Origin: Mycobacterium sp. KBS0706
GTDB lineage: Bacteria > Pseudomonadota > Alphaproteobacteria > DSM-16000 > Inquilinaceae
Length of the DNA stretch: 64,000 bases
Direction of reading: 5' to 3'
Assembly: GCF_005938675.2 (NCBI RefSeq)
Contig: NZ_VCCH02000003.1
Location: forward strand, 62,001-126,000
In this document: piece by piece, positions 7,399 to 17,798 of the stretch
Position numbering within the stretch: the first letter of the stretch is position 1
Layout: each line of letters starts with the position of its first letter
Notes under the pieces: generated by a model
What the model was told of the DNA's origin: nothing
Databases searched by the model: none
The model's input: only the letters and a program-made list of their open reading frames with translations
Made by a program: the position numbers and the translations under genes

Positions 7399-8496
7399 TC
7401 AGCCGAAGAAGCGGGCCGGGCGGAAGGTGGCGAGTTCCGGCCGGACGGCGCCGCGCAGCAGCTCGTCGGCCACGGCGGCGCCGAGGACCGCGGCCAGGGT
7501 GACGCCGCTGTGGGTCACGGCGGCGTAGTAGCCCTCGACCTGCGGCAGCGGGCCAACGGCGGAATAGCCGTCCTTCGGGATAGCCCGGATGCCCAGGCGC
7601 ACCGCCTCCGGCTCCACCGGGCCCATGGCGGGAAGGATCGCCTGCGCCTTGCGGATCAGCTCCCGCATCTCCGGCAGGTCGACGCCCGGGCGCGGCGCCG
7701 TGGCCGGGTCGAACTCGTCGTCGTTGCGGCAGACCAGCAGGCGGCCGGCGCCGTCCGGCCGGATGTCGCAGCCCGGCGCCTTCAGCAGGCGTTCGAGCCC
7801 GACCGCGACCGGCGGGGTGAAGGCCAGCAGCCCGGCGGTCGGCGCCAGCGGGATGTGCAGCGCCGGGTCGAAATCGTCGGCCCAGCGGCCGGTGCAGTTG
7901 ACCACCAGGTCGGCGCCCAGCGTCCGGCCGTCCGCAATGGTGACGCCGCTGACCCGGCCGGACCGCAGCTCGACCTGGGCCACGCGGGCGCCGATCTCGA
8001 CCCGCGCGCCGAGGCGCCGGGCGGCGGCGAGCATCGCCTGGGCATAGACCACCGGGTCGACCCAGCCCTCCTCCTGGAACCACGCGACCGGCGCGTCGCC
8101 GACCGCCGCCGGGTCGATGTCGGGCGCCAGCTCGCGCAGCTGCGCCGGAGAGATCCATTCGGCGGCATAGCCCCACTCGCGCAGCCGGTCGAACCGTTGT
8201 CGCTGCTCCTCCCTCCCGGCCTCGTCGGCCCATTCCAGGCTGCCGTTCAGATGCAGCCAGGGCGTCGCCGCGAACTCGTCGCGCAGCGCCGCATGCGCCT
8301 TCATCCCGGCGACGTTGAGGTCGTGATAGGCCCGCGGCGTCTTTCCGTGCGAGTTGACCCAGGCGAAGCTGGTGCCGGAGGTGCCGGCACCGATCCGCGT
8401 CGCCTCCAGCACCGTGACCGACGCGCCGCCCTGCGCCAGCCGGTACGCCACCGAGGCGCCGATGACGCCCGCGCCGATCACGATGATGGAAGGCAT
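7399..8496 (-). CDS. FAD-dependent amino-acid oxidoreductase (DAO family)
   Basis: A 365-residue flavoenzyme of the D-amino-acid/glycine oxidase (DAO) family. The N-terminal FAD-binding motif is VIGAGVIGASVAYRL (about 5-19), followed by VLEATRIGAGTSG. A C-terminal TXSGVT-like motif (AVTHSGVTLA) marks the second flavin-binding region. It probably oxidises an amino or imino acid released from imported peptides; the substrate cannot be read from the sequence. It is the last gene of the peptide-uptake operon, 7 bases after the binding-protein stop, with GAGGACAG before the ATG. Confidence 0.85.
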   Translation of the reverse strand: MPSIIVIGAGVIGASVAYRLAQGGASVTVLEATRIGAGTSGTSFAWVNSHGKTPRAYHDLNVAGMKAHAALRDEFAATPWLHLNGSLEWADEAGREEQRQRFDRLREWGYAAEWISPAQLRELAPDIDPAAVGDAPVAWFQEEGWVDPVVYAQAMLAAARRLGARVEIGARVAQVELRSGRVSGVTIADGRTLGADLVVNCTGRWADDFDPALHIPLAPTAGLLAFTPPVAVGLERLLKAPGCDIRPDGAGRLLVCRNDDEFDPATAPRPGVDLPEMRELIRKAQAILPAMGPVEPEAVRLGIRAIPKDGYSAVGPLPQVEGYYAAVTHSGVTLAAVLGAAVADELLRGAVRPELATFRPARFFG

Positions 8497-8503
8497 TCTG
8501 TCC

Positions 8504-10015
8504 TCAGTTCTTCTTCGTCTCTTCCAGATAGAACCGGCCGAGCGGGTTCTGGCCGAAATTCTCGATGTTCTTGCGCGACACGCTCAGATACGGGCTGTAG
8601 TACAGGTCGATCCAGTTGACGTCCGCCTTAGCCGTCTTCTGCAGGTCGACATACATCGCCTCGCGCTTGGCCGGGTCGGCCTCGACCCGGGCCTCGGCCA
8701 CCAGCGCCTTCACCCGGTCGTTCTGGTACCGGGTCATGTAGTTCATGTTGGTGTCGTGGCCCAGCACGAAGGTCGTCTTCTGGTCGGGGTCGATGATGTC
8801 GTTGGTCCAGTAGTTCATCGCCATGTCGTAGTCGCCGGCGACCTCCATGTCCCAGGTCTGGCTCGGGTCGACCTTCTGCAGGTTGGCGGTGATGCCGACC
8901 TTGGCCAGCTGCTGCTGCACCAGCACTGACACCTGCTCGTCCACCGTGTCGCCGGTCTGCACCAGATAGGTCACGGTGACGTTGTCGACGCCTGCTTTCT
9001 TCAGCAGTTCCTTCGCCTTCTCGGGGTCATGGGCCCGAGCGCCGTTGTCGGCGGTGTAGTACAGCGCGCCCTTCGGGATGTAGGAGTTGGCGACGGTGCC
9101 GACGCCGAAGGTCACGGTGTCGACGATCGCCTTCTTGTCGATGGCGAAGTCGATCGCCTGCCGCACCTCGGGCTTGTCGAGCGGCGGGTGCGAATGATTC
9201 AGCAGCAGGTGGTCCTCGCGGGTCGAGGGGTCCTTGTGGACCACCAGGTTCGGGTCCTTCTCCAGCTCCGCCACCTTGGCGAAGGGCACGAAGATCGCGG
9301 CGTCGAGCTCGCCCGCCTGCACCTTCAGCATGCGGGTGTTGTCGTCGGGCACCGAGATCCATTCGACGCCGTCGAGGTTGACCTGGTCGGCCTGCCAGAA
9401 ATTCGGGTTCTTCTTCAGCACCACCTTCTCGCCGCGGCGCCATTCCTCGACCTGGAAGGCGCCGGAGCCGACCGGCTTCTCGGCGAAGGCGTCCTCGCCG
9501 GCCTGCATCGCCTTCTCCGACACGATCGAGGCGCCGGGCATCGCCAGCGTCGCCAGGAACGGCACCATCGGCTGGTTCAACGTGATCACCAGCGTGTGGT
9601 CGTCCTTGGCCTCGGCGGTCTTGATCACCTTGTAGGTGTCGCTCCACAGCGATCCCGGGTTGTCGCGGATGCGGGTCAGCGAGAAGGCGGCGTCCGACGC
9701 CGTCAGCGGGCTGCCGTCGGAGAATTTCGCGTCGCGCAGGTTGAGGGTGTAGACCGTGCCGTCGTCGGAGACGGTCCAGCTCTCAGCCAAGCCGGGCACC
9801 AGCTTCTGGCCGGACTTGTCGACCCGCACCAGCACGTCGAAGACGTTCGAGAACACCCAGAAATCGACGTTCTGCGAGGTCTTGATCGGGTCGAAGGTGG
9901 TGCCGTCCTCGCGCCGGCCGATCGTCAGCACGCCCGCCGCCTCCGCCGCCGCCCCGCCGGCGACCAGCGCCGCGAGGAACGCCGCCGTGGCGATGCCGAG
10001 ATGTTTCCGTGTCAT
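8504..10015 (-). CDS. Periplasmic peptide-binding protein of ABC importer (family 5)
   Basis: A 503-residue solute-binding protein of the DppA/OppA family. Residues 1-27 are a Sec signal peptide (MTRKHLGIATAAFLAALVAGG, then AAAEA). The mature part starts LTIGRREDGTTFDPIK and carries the family signature around DAKFSDGSPLTASD. It should capture short peptides or related amines for the permeases encoded just upstream. The start at 10015 has CGGAGG placed correctly; the open frame extends further but into the preceding ATPase gene. It lies 26 bases after that ATPase and 7 bases before the oxidase. Confidence 0.9.
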   Translation of the reverse strand: MTRKHLGIATAAFLAALVAGGAAAEAAGVLTIGRREDGTTFDPIKTSQNVDFWVFSNVFDVLVRVDKSGQKLVPGLAESWTVSDDGTVYTLNLRDAKFSDGSPLTASDAAFSLTRIRDNPGSLWSDTYKVIKTAEAKDDHTLVITLNQPMVPFLATLAMPGASIVSEKAMQAGEDAFAEKPVGSGAFQVEEWRRGEKVVLKKNPNFWQADQVNLDGVEWISVPDDNTRMLKVQAGELDAAIFVPFAKVAELEKDPNLVVHKDPSTREDHLLLNHSHPPLDKPEVRQAIDFAIDKKAIVDTVTFGVGTVANSYIPKGALYYTADNGARAHDPEKAKELLKKAGVDNVTVTYLVQTGDTVDEQVSVLVQQQLAKVGITANLQKVDPSQTWDMEVAGDYDMAMNYWTNDIIDPDQKTTFVLGHDTNMNYMTRYQNDRVKALVAEARVEADPAKREAMYVDLQKTAKADVNWIDLYYSPYLSVSRKNIENFGQNPLGRFYLEETKKN

Positions 10016-10041
10016 CGTGAGCCTCCGGTTGTTGCCCCGTC

Positions 10042-11018
<977 letters not shown>

Positions 11019-11022
<4 letters not shown>

Positions 11023-11999
11023 GCCGCGTCCCCCAGCGCCCGGTGGCAGGCGGCCATATGGCCCGGCTCCGGCCAGGATGGGTCCGGCCGCACCGAGATG
11101 CAGCGGTCGAAGGCGCGGTCGCAGCGCGGGTGGAAGCGGCAGCCGGAGGGCAGGTCGGCCAGAGCCGGCGGCTGGCCGGGGATGAAGGGCAGCAGGCCGT
11201 TGCCGCTGCCACCATGGGACGGCTGGCAGGCGATCAGCCGCGCTGTATAGGGATGGCGCGGCGCCGCCAGCACCGCCCGCTTGGCCCCCGCCTCGCACAG
11301 CGTGCCGCCATACATCACGGCGATGCGGTCGCAGCTCTGCGCCACCACGCCGAGATCGTGGGTGATCAGGATGATGGCGAGGCCGCGCCGGTCGCGCAGG
11401 TCCAGCAGCAGCCGCAGGATCTGGGCCTGCACGGTGACGTCGAGGGCGGTGGTCGGCTCGTCGGCGATCAGCACCTCCGGGTCGCAGGCCAGCGCCGTGG
11501 CGATCATCGCCCGCTGCCGCATGCCGCCGGAGAATTCATGCGGATATCCCCCCGCCCGCCGCTCCGGGTCCGGGATGCCGACCTGGCGCAGCAGGTCCAC
11601 GGCGGCGGCCCACGCCTCGCGCTTCGAGGCGCCACGATGCAGCCGGAGGCCCTCGGCGATCTGGTCGCCGATCCGCATCACCGGGTCGAGATGGCTGGTC
11701 GGGTTCTGGAAGATCATGCCGATCTCGCGCCCGCGCACTTGGCGCAGCGCCTCCGGCTCCAGCTTCGTCAGGTCGCGGCCCTTCAGCCACACCGACCCGC
11801 CGGCGATGCGCAGTCCCCCCGGCAAGAGGCCGATCAGCGCCCGGCAGGTGACGCTCTTGCCCGAGCCGCTCTCGCCCACCAGCCCCATCACCTGCCCCGC
11901 CTCGAGCGCGAAGGAGACGCGGTCGACGATGGTCGTCACCTCCCCCGCCCGGCTCAGGGCCACCGACAGGTCGCGCACCTCCAGGAGCGGCGCGGTCAT
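11019..11999 (-). CDS. Peptide ABC transporter ATPase (DppD-type)
   Basis: A 326-residue ABC ATPase. Walker A is GESGSGKS, the signature is FSGGMRQR, and Walker B is LIADEPTTALD. The C-terminal extension includes PSGCRFHPRCDRA. FSGGMRQR is characteristic of the DppD/OppD subgroup. Its ATG overlaps the stop of the permease gene as ATGA (11996-11999) and its own stop overlaps the next ATPase start, so the pair is likely made in equal amounts. Confidence 0.92.
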
Positions 12000-12853
12000 T
12001 CCTTCACCCCGAGCCACTCGCCGAGGCCATCGCCGAGCAGGCTGAAGCCGAGCGCGATCACCGCCAGCGCCACGCCCGGAAACGCGGCGATCCACCAAGC
12101 GCGGATGATGAAGTTCTGGCTCTCCGCCACCATCAGCCCCCATTCCGCGGTCGGCGGCTGCACCCCGAGGCCGAGATAGCTGATCGAGGCGCCGAGCAGC
12201 GTGGTCAGCACCACGTCCGACATCGAGAACACGATCGAGCTGACAAGGGCGTTCGGCAGGATGTGGCGGGCCATGATGCGGAGATGACCGTAGCCCAGGC
12301 TGCGCGCGGCGGTGACGAAGTCGCTGGCCTTCAGCACCAGCACCTGGGCCCGGACCAGCCGGGCGTATGACACCCAGCCGACCAGGGCCATGGCGATGAA
12401 GAAGCTGCCCAGGCCGGGGCCGAGGATGGCGATGATCGCCAGCATCAGCACCAGGAAGGGAAAGGCGATGACGATGTCGACGATGCGCATCACCACGACA
12501 TCGACCCAGCCGCCGAAATAGCCGGAGACGCAGCCGATGGCAGTGCCGACGATGAAGGGGAACAGCACGCCGAACACGCCCATCATCAGGTCGATGCGGG
12601 TGCCCCAGATCAGCCGGGACAGCACGTCGCGGCCGAAATTGTCGGTGCCGAGCCAATGTCCCGGCCCGGGCGGCAGCAGCGCGTTGGCCGTGTCCTGCTG
12701 GATCGGGTCATAGGGCGCGATCACCGGTGCCAGCAGCGCCACCAGGAGGAAAAATCCGACGATGCCGGCACCCCACCACAGCGCGCCCGGCACCCGTGGC
12801 AGCCGGAGCCTGAACCGCAGCCGGGCGGCGGGCGTGCCGGCGACGGCGCTCAC
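11996..12853 (-). CDS. Peptide ABC transporter permease (DppC-type)
   Basis: A 285-residue inner-membrane permease with about six hydrophobic helices. It has the DppC/OppC N-terminal domain pattern (LLAPVIAPYDP, then HWLGTDNFGRDVLSRLIWGTR). The EAA-type ATPase-coupling loop reads AARSLGYGHLRIMARHILPN. The start is GTG 12853, overlapping the previous stop as GTGA. It works with the DppB-type subunit encoded immediately upstream. Confidence 0.92.
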   Translation of the reverse strand: MSAVAGTPAARLRFRLRLPRVPGALWWGAGIVGFFLLVALLAPVIAPYDPIQQDTANALLPPGPGHWLGTDNFGRDVLSRLIWGTRIDLMMGVFGVLFPFIVGTAIGCVSGYFGGWVDVVVMRIVDIVIAFPFLVLMLAIIAILGPGLGSFFIAMALVGWVSYARLVRAQVLVLKASDFVTAARSLGYGHLRIMARHILPNALVSSIVFSMSDVVLTTLLGASISYLGLGVQPPTAEWGLMVAESQNFIIRAWWIAAFPGVALAVIALGFSLLGDGLGEWLGVKE

Positions 12854-13788
12854 AGCTTCACCCGCGGGTCGATGGCGACGGTCAGGATGTCGGCCAGAAA
12901 GTTCACGGTGACGCTGGCCACGGCGAAGGCCATGGCCACGCCCTGCACCACCATGTAGTCGCGGGTGAAGATGCCGCGCACCAGCAGCTGGCCCATGCCG
13001 GGGATCGAGAACACGTTCTCGATGATCACGGTCCCACCGATCAGCCAGCCGATATTGACCGCCAGCAGGTTGATGGTCGGCACGATCGCGTTGGGCACGA
13101 CATGGCGCCAGAACACCATCCCCTCCGGCAGGCCGCGCGCCCGTGCCGCCGTGGCCTGGTCGGAGCGCAGCTCGGCGATCATCGCGGCCCTGAGGGTCCG
13201 GGTCAGCACCGCCGACAGAGCGAGCGCGATGGTCAGCCAGGGCAGCACCAGATGGTGCAGCCGGTCGGCCCAGTCGTCGCCATAGCCCGCTACCGGAAAC
13301 AGGCCCAGCGTCACACTGAACAGGATGATCAGCATGATGCCCAGCCAGAACGGCGGCAGGCCGAGCCCGGTGGTGGAGACGATGCGGATGGCGTGGTCGG
13401 CCAGCCGGCCGCGGCGGCGCGCGGCGATGGCGGCGAAGGGCACGGCGATCAGTAGCGACAGCAGCACGGCGCCGAACACCAGCAGCAGCGTCGGCTCGAT
13501 CCGCTCGGCGATCAGGCGCAGCACCGGGACCTTGTACAGGATCGACCGGCCCATCTCGCCTTGCGACAGGTTCTGCAGGAACAGGCCGTATTGCGTCCAC
13601 AGCGGCTCGTCGAGCCCGAACTGGGCACGGATCCGGGCGATCGCGTCCGGCGTCGCCTTGGTGCCGAGCAGCACCCGCGCCGGATCGCCGGGGATCGAGC
13701 GGATCAGCACGAAGGTGATGACGCTGATGCCGAACAGCACCGGGATCAGTTGCAGTGGACGGGTCAGGACGAAGCGGAAGCGGTGCAT
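12850..13788 (-). CDS. Peptide ABC transporter permease (DppB-type)
   Basis: A 312-residue inner-membrane permease with the DppB/OppB N-terminus (RPLQLIPVLFGISVITFVLI) and the DELWTQYG-like periplasmic segment (LDEPLWTQYGLF). The coupling loop is ARARGLPEGMVFWRHVVPNA, and the C-terminus ends in AIDPRVKL as is usual for this family. It forms the import channel with the DppC-type partner. The gene starts 29 bases after the iminopeptidase stop. Confidence 0.92.
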   Translation of the reverse strand: MHRFRFVLTRPLQLIPVLFGISVITFVLIRSIPGDPARVLLGTKATPDAIARIRAQFGLDEPLWTQYGLFLQNLSQGEMGRSILYKVPVLRLIAERIEPTLLLVFGAVLLSLLIAVPFAAIAARRRGRLADHAIRIVSTTGLGLPPFWLGIMLIILFSVTLGLFPVAGYGDDWADRLHHLVLPWLTIALALSAVLTRTLRAAMIAELRSDQATAARARGLPEGMVFWRHVVPNAIVPTINLLAVNIGWLIGGTVIIENVFSIPGMGQLLVRGIFTRDYMVVQGVAMAFAVASVTVNFLADILTVAIDPRVKL

Positions 13789-13817
13789 CGACGGTCAGCC
13801 CGGGCGGCGGGCGGGCA

Positions 13818-14708
13818 TCAGGCGCCCCGGTTCTGTTCGAGGAAGTCCAGCAGCACCGGGTAGTAGGCGTGCGGCTCCTCGTAGAACGGCATGTGGCTGG
13901 AGTTCGGGAAGACATGCAGCCGGGCGTTCGGCAGCGCCAGCTTCATGCGCAGCGCGCAGGCCGGCGTCAGCTCGTCATGCTCGCCGCAGGTGATCAGCAC
14001 CGGCACGGTGATCCGGCGCATGTCCGGCAGCCGGTTCCAGTCCTTCAGATTGCCGGTGTAGAGGAACTCGTTCGGTCCCTGGATGGTGCCGTAAGGCCCC
14101 ATGTTCCAGTCGTCGAGCGACCGCCTGACCGGCGCCGGCCAATGGTCCAGCCGGCAGACATGGCGGTGGTTCAGGATGGTGATCGCGGCCTGGTACACCG
14201 GGTGGTCCAGCGTGCCCTCGGCCTCGTGCCGCTGCATCATCGCCACAGTCTCGGGGCCCAGCGCGGCGCGCAGCCGCTCCAGCTCGCCGATCAGATGCGG
14301 GATGTCGGCGGCGGTGTCCTCCAGGATCACGGTCTTCAGCGCCTCGGGATGGGTCAGCGCATATTCGACGCTGAGCCAGCCGCCCCAGGAATGGCCCAGC
14401 AGATGCACCCGGCCGAGGCCGAGCGCCTGGCGCACCGTCTCCACCTCTTCGACATAGCGGGTGATGGTCCACAGCGCGGGATCGGTCGGCCGGTCGGAGG
14501 CGCCGGTGCCGAGCTGGTCGAAGGCGACGACGCGGTAGCCCTGATCGATCAGGCAGGAATGCGCGTCGCGCAGATAGTCACAGGGCAGCCCCGGCCCGCC
14601 ATTGAGGCACAGCACGGTCTCCGGTCCCGAGCCGAAGCTGTAGGCCACGACCTTGTGGCCATCGACACGAATCTCGTCCCGCCGATCCGGCGCGATTTCC
14701 CGCCACAT
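13818..14708 (-). CDS. Proline iminopeptidase-family alpha/beta hydrolase
   Basis: A 296-residue S33-family hydrolase. The oxyanion region is NGGPG (36-40), the nucleophile is S107 in GHSWGG, the acid is D245 in CGEHDEL and the base is H272 in NSSHMPF. The family removes N-terminal proline or other residues from short peptides in the cytoplasm. As first gene of an operon ending in a peptide importer and an amino-acid oxidase, it would free amino acids from the imported peptides. It lacks a signal peptide, which fits a cytoplasmic role. Some members hydrolyse other amides or lactones, so the exact substrate is open. Confidence 0.85.
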   Translation of the reverse strand: MWREIAPDRRDEIRVDGHKVVAYSFGSGPETVLCLNGGPGLPCDYLRDAHSCLIDQGYRVVAFDQLGTGASDRPTDPALWTITRYVEEVETVRQALGLGRVHLLGHSWGGWLSVEYALTHPEALKTVILEDTAADIPHLIGELERLRAALGPETVAMMQRHEAEGTLDHPVYQAAITILNHRHVCRLDHWPAPVRRSLDDWNMGPYGTIQGPNEFLYTGNLKDWNRLPDMRRITVPVLITCGEHDELTPACALRMKLALPNARLHVFPNSSHMPFYEEPHAYYPVLLDFLEQNRGA

Positions 14709-14754
14709 CCTGCCATCCCCGTCATTGATCTTTTTTGCGTCGCGGAACGCTAGA

Positions 14755-14771
14755 CTGATCGGACAAATCAG
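14755..14771. promoter_or_regulatory. Inverted repeat upstream of the peptide operon
   Basis: CTGAT-N7-ATCAG lies 46 bases upstream of the iminopeptidase ATG (14708). The region is A/T-richer than its surroundings, with a TTTTTT run at 14731-14736. Such a spaced palindrome could be an operator. No regulator gene is adjacent, so the binding protein is unknown. Confidence 0.3.
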
Positions 14772-14794
14772 ACAAGACGGCCGACGAGGGAAGA

Positions 14795-15301
14795 TTATGA
14801 CCGACGGTTGCCGGTGACCCTGGCGAGGATGGCGAGCGCGCCAGAGCGTTCCTCGGTCAGGAAATGGCTCAAGCCGAAGGCCTGGAGCGAGGACCGGATG
14901 GTCTCGACGATCCGCGCTGCCGGGTCATCGTAAATGATCCAGATCTCCCCGCCCGGACGAAGGCTGCGAGTGGCGTGTGGCAGCGCCAGGCCGGGGCGGG
15001 TCCAGAAGCTGTTGACGCGGATGGCGAAGATCCGGTCGAAGCCGCCCGGCTCGACCGGCCCGTGCTCGATGTCGCCCCTGGCGATGCTCACCCGCCCGGC
15101 CGCGATCGTCGCCGCGTTGACGATTCGCGCCCGGGCCACCGCGGGGTCGGAGCGGTCGATGGCAACGACGGTCGCGGTCGGCTGGCGCGCGATCACCGCC
15201 TGAATCGCCTGGCCGGTGCCGCAGCCGATCTCCAGCAGTCGCTCGCCGGGCCGCGGGGCCAGCAGGTCGACCGCGGCCCGGATTCGGGGAGAGACCGTCA
15301 C
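14795..15301 (-). CDS. SAM-dependent methyltransferase (class I)
   Basis: A 168-residue class I methyltransferase. Motif I is LLEIGCGTGQA, the acidic residue at the end of strand 2 is in VVAIDRSD, and motif II/III lie around FDRIFAIRVNSFW and LRPGGEIWIIYDD. The substrate is unknown. It starts at GTG 15301, overlapping the stop of the dehydrogenase gene as GTGA, so it is the third gene of a GMC oxidoreductase, SDR, methyltransferase operon. It is short but has the complete Rossmann core. Confidence 0.82.
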   Translation of the reverse strand: MTVSPRIRAAVDLLAPRPGERLLEIGCGTGQAIQAVIARQPTATVVAIDRSDPAVARARIVNAATIAAGRVSIARGDIEHGPVEPGGFDRIFAIRVNSFWTRPGLALPHATRSLRPGGEIWIIYDDPAARIVETIRSSLQAFGLSHFLTEERSGALAILARVTGNRRS

Positions 15302-15993
15302 GCCCGCCCGTACACCGGCACGATGGCACCACGGGCGACCTGGTTGGCCGGCGACGCGAGATGCAGGATGGTCGCCGCCACCTCCTCCACCTTCGGCCAG
15401 ACGTCGTGATCGGCCTTGGGCATGGCGGCGCGGTTGGCCGGGGTATCCATGGTCGAGGGCGCCACCGCGTTCACCAGGATGCCCTGCCCCGCCACCTCCT
15501 GCGCCAGGGCCACGGTCAGGGCCGCCAGCGCCGCCTTCGACGCGGTGTAGGCGGTCATGCCGGCGCCCTGGCGCCATTCCAGCGCCGGCCGGGCCGCGAC
15601 ATTGACGATGCGCCCGCCGCCCTGCCCGATCGCCTGCACCGCGGCGCGGCAGCACAGGAAGGCGGAGACGAGATTGGTGTCGAGTTGCTGCTGCAGCATC
15701 GCCTTGTCCGTCCCGCCGATCGGCGCCATGGCGAAGCCGCCGGCGACATGGATCGAGGCCCAGAGCCCGGGCAACGCCGCATAGAACGCCGCCACCGCCG
15801 CCTCGTCGGTCAGGTCCGGCACCGGCGCCAGCACCACCCGGTCATGGCCGCGATGGGCGAAACGACGCGAATCCTTCAGGTCGCGGACCGGGATGTGACA
15901 GATGGCGCCGGCGTCCAGCAGCAGCCCGACCACCGCCGCGCCGAGCGCGCCGGTACCGCCGGTGATGACGATGTGACGATCCTGGAATTCCAT
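15298..15993 (-). CDS. Short-chain dehydrogenase/reductase
   Basis: A 231-residue SDR protein. The cofactor motif is TGGTGALG (11-18), and Y149 and K153 form the YTASK active motif. Where a catalytic serine is normally found (NVSS), the sequence reads NVAARPAL, so the serine may be missing or shifted. It follows the GMC oxidoreductase gene by 10 bases and overlaps the methyltransferase gene. Oxidation of a related alcohol or aldehyde is a reasonable guess; the substrate is unknown. Confidence 0.85.
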   Translation of the reverse strand: MEFQDRHIVITGGTGALGAAVVGLLLDAGAICHIPVRDLKDSRRFAHRGHDRVVLAPVPDLTDEAAVAAFYAALPGLWASIHVAGGFAMAPIGGTDKAMLQQQLDTNLVSAFLCCRAAVQAIGQGGGRIVNVAARPALEWRQGAGMTAYTASKAALAALTVALAQEVAGQGILVNAVAPSTMDTPANRAAMPKADHDVWPKVEEVAATILHLASPANQVARGAIVPVYGRA

Positions 15994-16003
15994 GGGTTCT
16001 CCT

Positions 16004-17617
16004 TCAGCCTGAGCGACGATCCTCCAGGATCATCGCCGCGGCCTTCTCGGCGATCATGATGGTGGGCGAGTTGGTGTTGCCAGAGGTGATGGTCGGCATG
16101 ATCGAGGCATCGGCGATGCGCAGCCCCGTCAGGCCGCGCACCCGCAGCCGCTCGTCGACCACGGCCAGCGGGTCCTGGCCCATCTTGCAGGTGCCGACCG
16201 GGTGGAAGATGGTGGTGGCGATGTCGCCGGCCGCCCGCGCCAGATCGGCGTCGTCCTGCAGCGCCGGGCCGGGCCGTACCTCCTCCGGCGCATAGCGGGC
16301 CAAGGCCGGGGCGGCGACGATCCGCCGGGTCAGCCGGATGCCGTCGACCGCGACGCGGCGGTCGGCCTCCTCCGCCAGGTAGTTCGGCCGGATCGCCGGC
16401 GCCGCGGTCGGGTCCGGGCTCTTGATCCGGACCGAGCCGCGGCTCTGCGGCCGCAGGTTGCAGACCGAGGCGGTGAAGGCCGGATAGCTGTGCAGCGGCT
16501 CGCCGAAGCGGTCGAGGCTGAGCGGCTGGACATGGTATTCGAGATTGGCCGTCTCCTGCGCCGGATCGCTGCGGGCGAAGGCACCGAGCTGGCTGGGCGC
16601 CATGCTCAAGGGACCGCTGCGGAACAGCGCGTATTCGACGCCCATGCCGATGCGGCCGAGCAGCCGGTTCGCTCGCTCGTTCAACGTCGGCACGCCCTTG
16701 ACCTTGTAGACCAGGCGCAGTTGCAGATGGTCCTGCAGGTTCTCGCCCACCCCCGGCAGGTCGTGCACCGGCTGCACGTCATGCGCGGCCAGGAGGTCGG
16801 CCGGGCCGATGCCGGAATGCTGCAGGATGGCGGGGGAGCCCACGGCGCCGGCGGCCAGCACGACCTCGCCCGCCGCGGCATAGGCCTCGGTGCCGTCCGG
16901 CCGGCGAAACACCACGCCGGCGACCCGCTTGCCCTCGAGATGCAGCTTCAGCACCTGGGCGTGGGTCTCGACCGTCAGGTTGGGCCGCTTCAGCGCCGGA
17001 TTGAGAAATCCCTTGGCCGTGGTCCAGCGGATGCCGCGGCGCTGGTTCACCTGGAAATAGCCGCAGCCCTCATTGTCCCCGGTGTTGAAATCCTCAGTCG
17101 GCGGGATGCCGGTCTCGGCCGCAGCCTGGCGGAAGGCGTCGAGGACCGCCCAGGACAGGCGCTGCGGCTCGACCCGCCATTCGCCGCCGGCGCCGTGGAA
17201 GGCCGAGCGGCCCTGCCAATGATCCTCGGACCGGGTGAAATAGGGCAGCACGTCGTCCCAGCCCCAGCCGGCATTGCCGAGCTGCCGCCACTGGTCGTAG
17301 TCGCGCGCCTGGCCGCGCATGTAGATCATGCCGTTGATGGCGGAGCAGCCGCCCAGCACCTTGCCGCGCGGATAGTTGATCGCCCGGCCGCCAAGCCCGG
17401 CCTCGTGCTCGGTCTTGAAGCACCAGTCGAGGCGCGGATCGCCATGGGTGTAGAGATAGCCGACGGGAATATGGACCCAGATGGTTCCCGGCCTGCCCCC
17501 CGCTTCCAGCAGCAGCACCGAGGCCTTGGGGTCGGCCGACAGCCGGTTGGCCAGCACGCAGCCGGCCGAGCCGGCGCCGACGATGACGGTGTCGAACGTT
17601 CCGATCGTCCGCGTCAT
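16004..17617 (-). CDS. GMC-family FAD oxidoreductase (choline dehydrogenase-like)
   Basis: A 537-residue flavoprotein of the glucose-methanol-choline family. The FAD motif is VIVGAGSAGCVLANRLS near the N-terminus. The GMC signature GGCSAINGMIYMRG follows at about 85-98. Near the C-terminus HPVGTCKMG carries the active-site histidine, followed by SGNTNSPTIMIAEKAA. It resembles choline or alcohol dehydrogenases that act on primary alcohols; no betaine-pathway genes are adjacent, so choline is not assured. I chose ATG 17617 because GGCGGG precedes it and upstream codons give no motif. Confidence 0.88.
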   Translation of the reverse strand: MTRTIGTFDTVIVGAGSAGCVLANRLSADPKASVLLLEAGGRPGTIWVHIPVGYLYTHGDPRLDWCFKTEHEAGLGGRAINYPRGKVLGGCSAINGMIYMRGQARDYDQWRQLGNAGWGWDDVLPYFTRSEDHWQGRSAFHGAGGEWRVEPQRLSWAVLDAFRQAAAETGIPPTEDFNTGDNEGCGYFQVNQRRGIRWTTAKGFLNPALKRPNLTVETHAQVLKLHLEGKRVAGVVFRRPDGTEAYAAAGEVVLAAGAVGSPAILQHSGIGPADLLAAHDVQPVHDLPGVGENLQDHLQLRLVYKVKGVPTLNERANRLLGRIGMGVEYALFRSGPLSMAPSQLGAFARSDPAQETANLEYHVQPLSLDRFGEPLHSYPAFTASVCNLRPQSRGSVRIKSPDPTAAPAIRPNYLAEEADRRVAVDGIRLTRRIVAAPALARYAPEEVRPGPALQDDADLARAAGDIATTIFHPVGTCKMGQDPLAVVDERLRVRGLTGLRIADASIMPTITSGNTNSPTIMIAEKAAAMILEDRRSG

Positions 17618-17798
17618 CGGCCCGCCGTGTTCTTCAGCACCATTCCCGATCCGCCTTGGGTTTTGGGTATCGATGCCGATCTTCCTACAAGGCCGGCAGC
17701 CGCACAATCATTGCGACCTCGGCCCCGCGACCCCGGCAACGCTCGACGGGTCGCGCGGCCCGCGCTAACCATTCGTGATCCGACAGGCGAGAAAGCAT

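Noticed and set aside
7216..8619. Plus-strand frame containing VIPAKAGIW and AFAGMTT
   Set aside because: These are typical spurious translations of the palindromic repeat at 7281-7353; the remainder is antisense to the oxidase gene.
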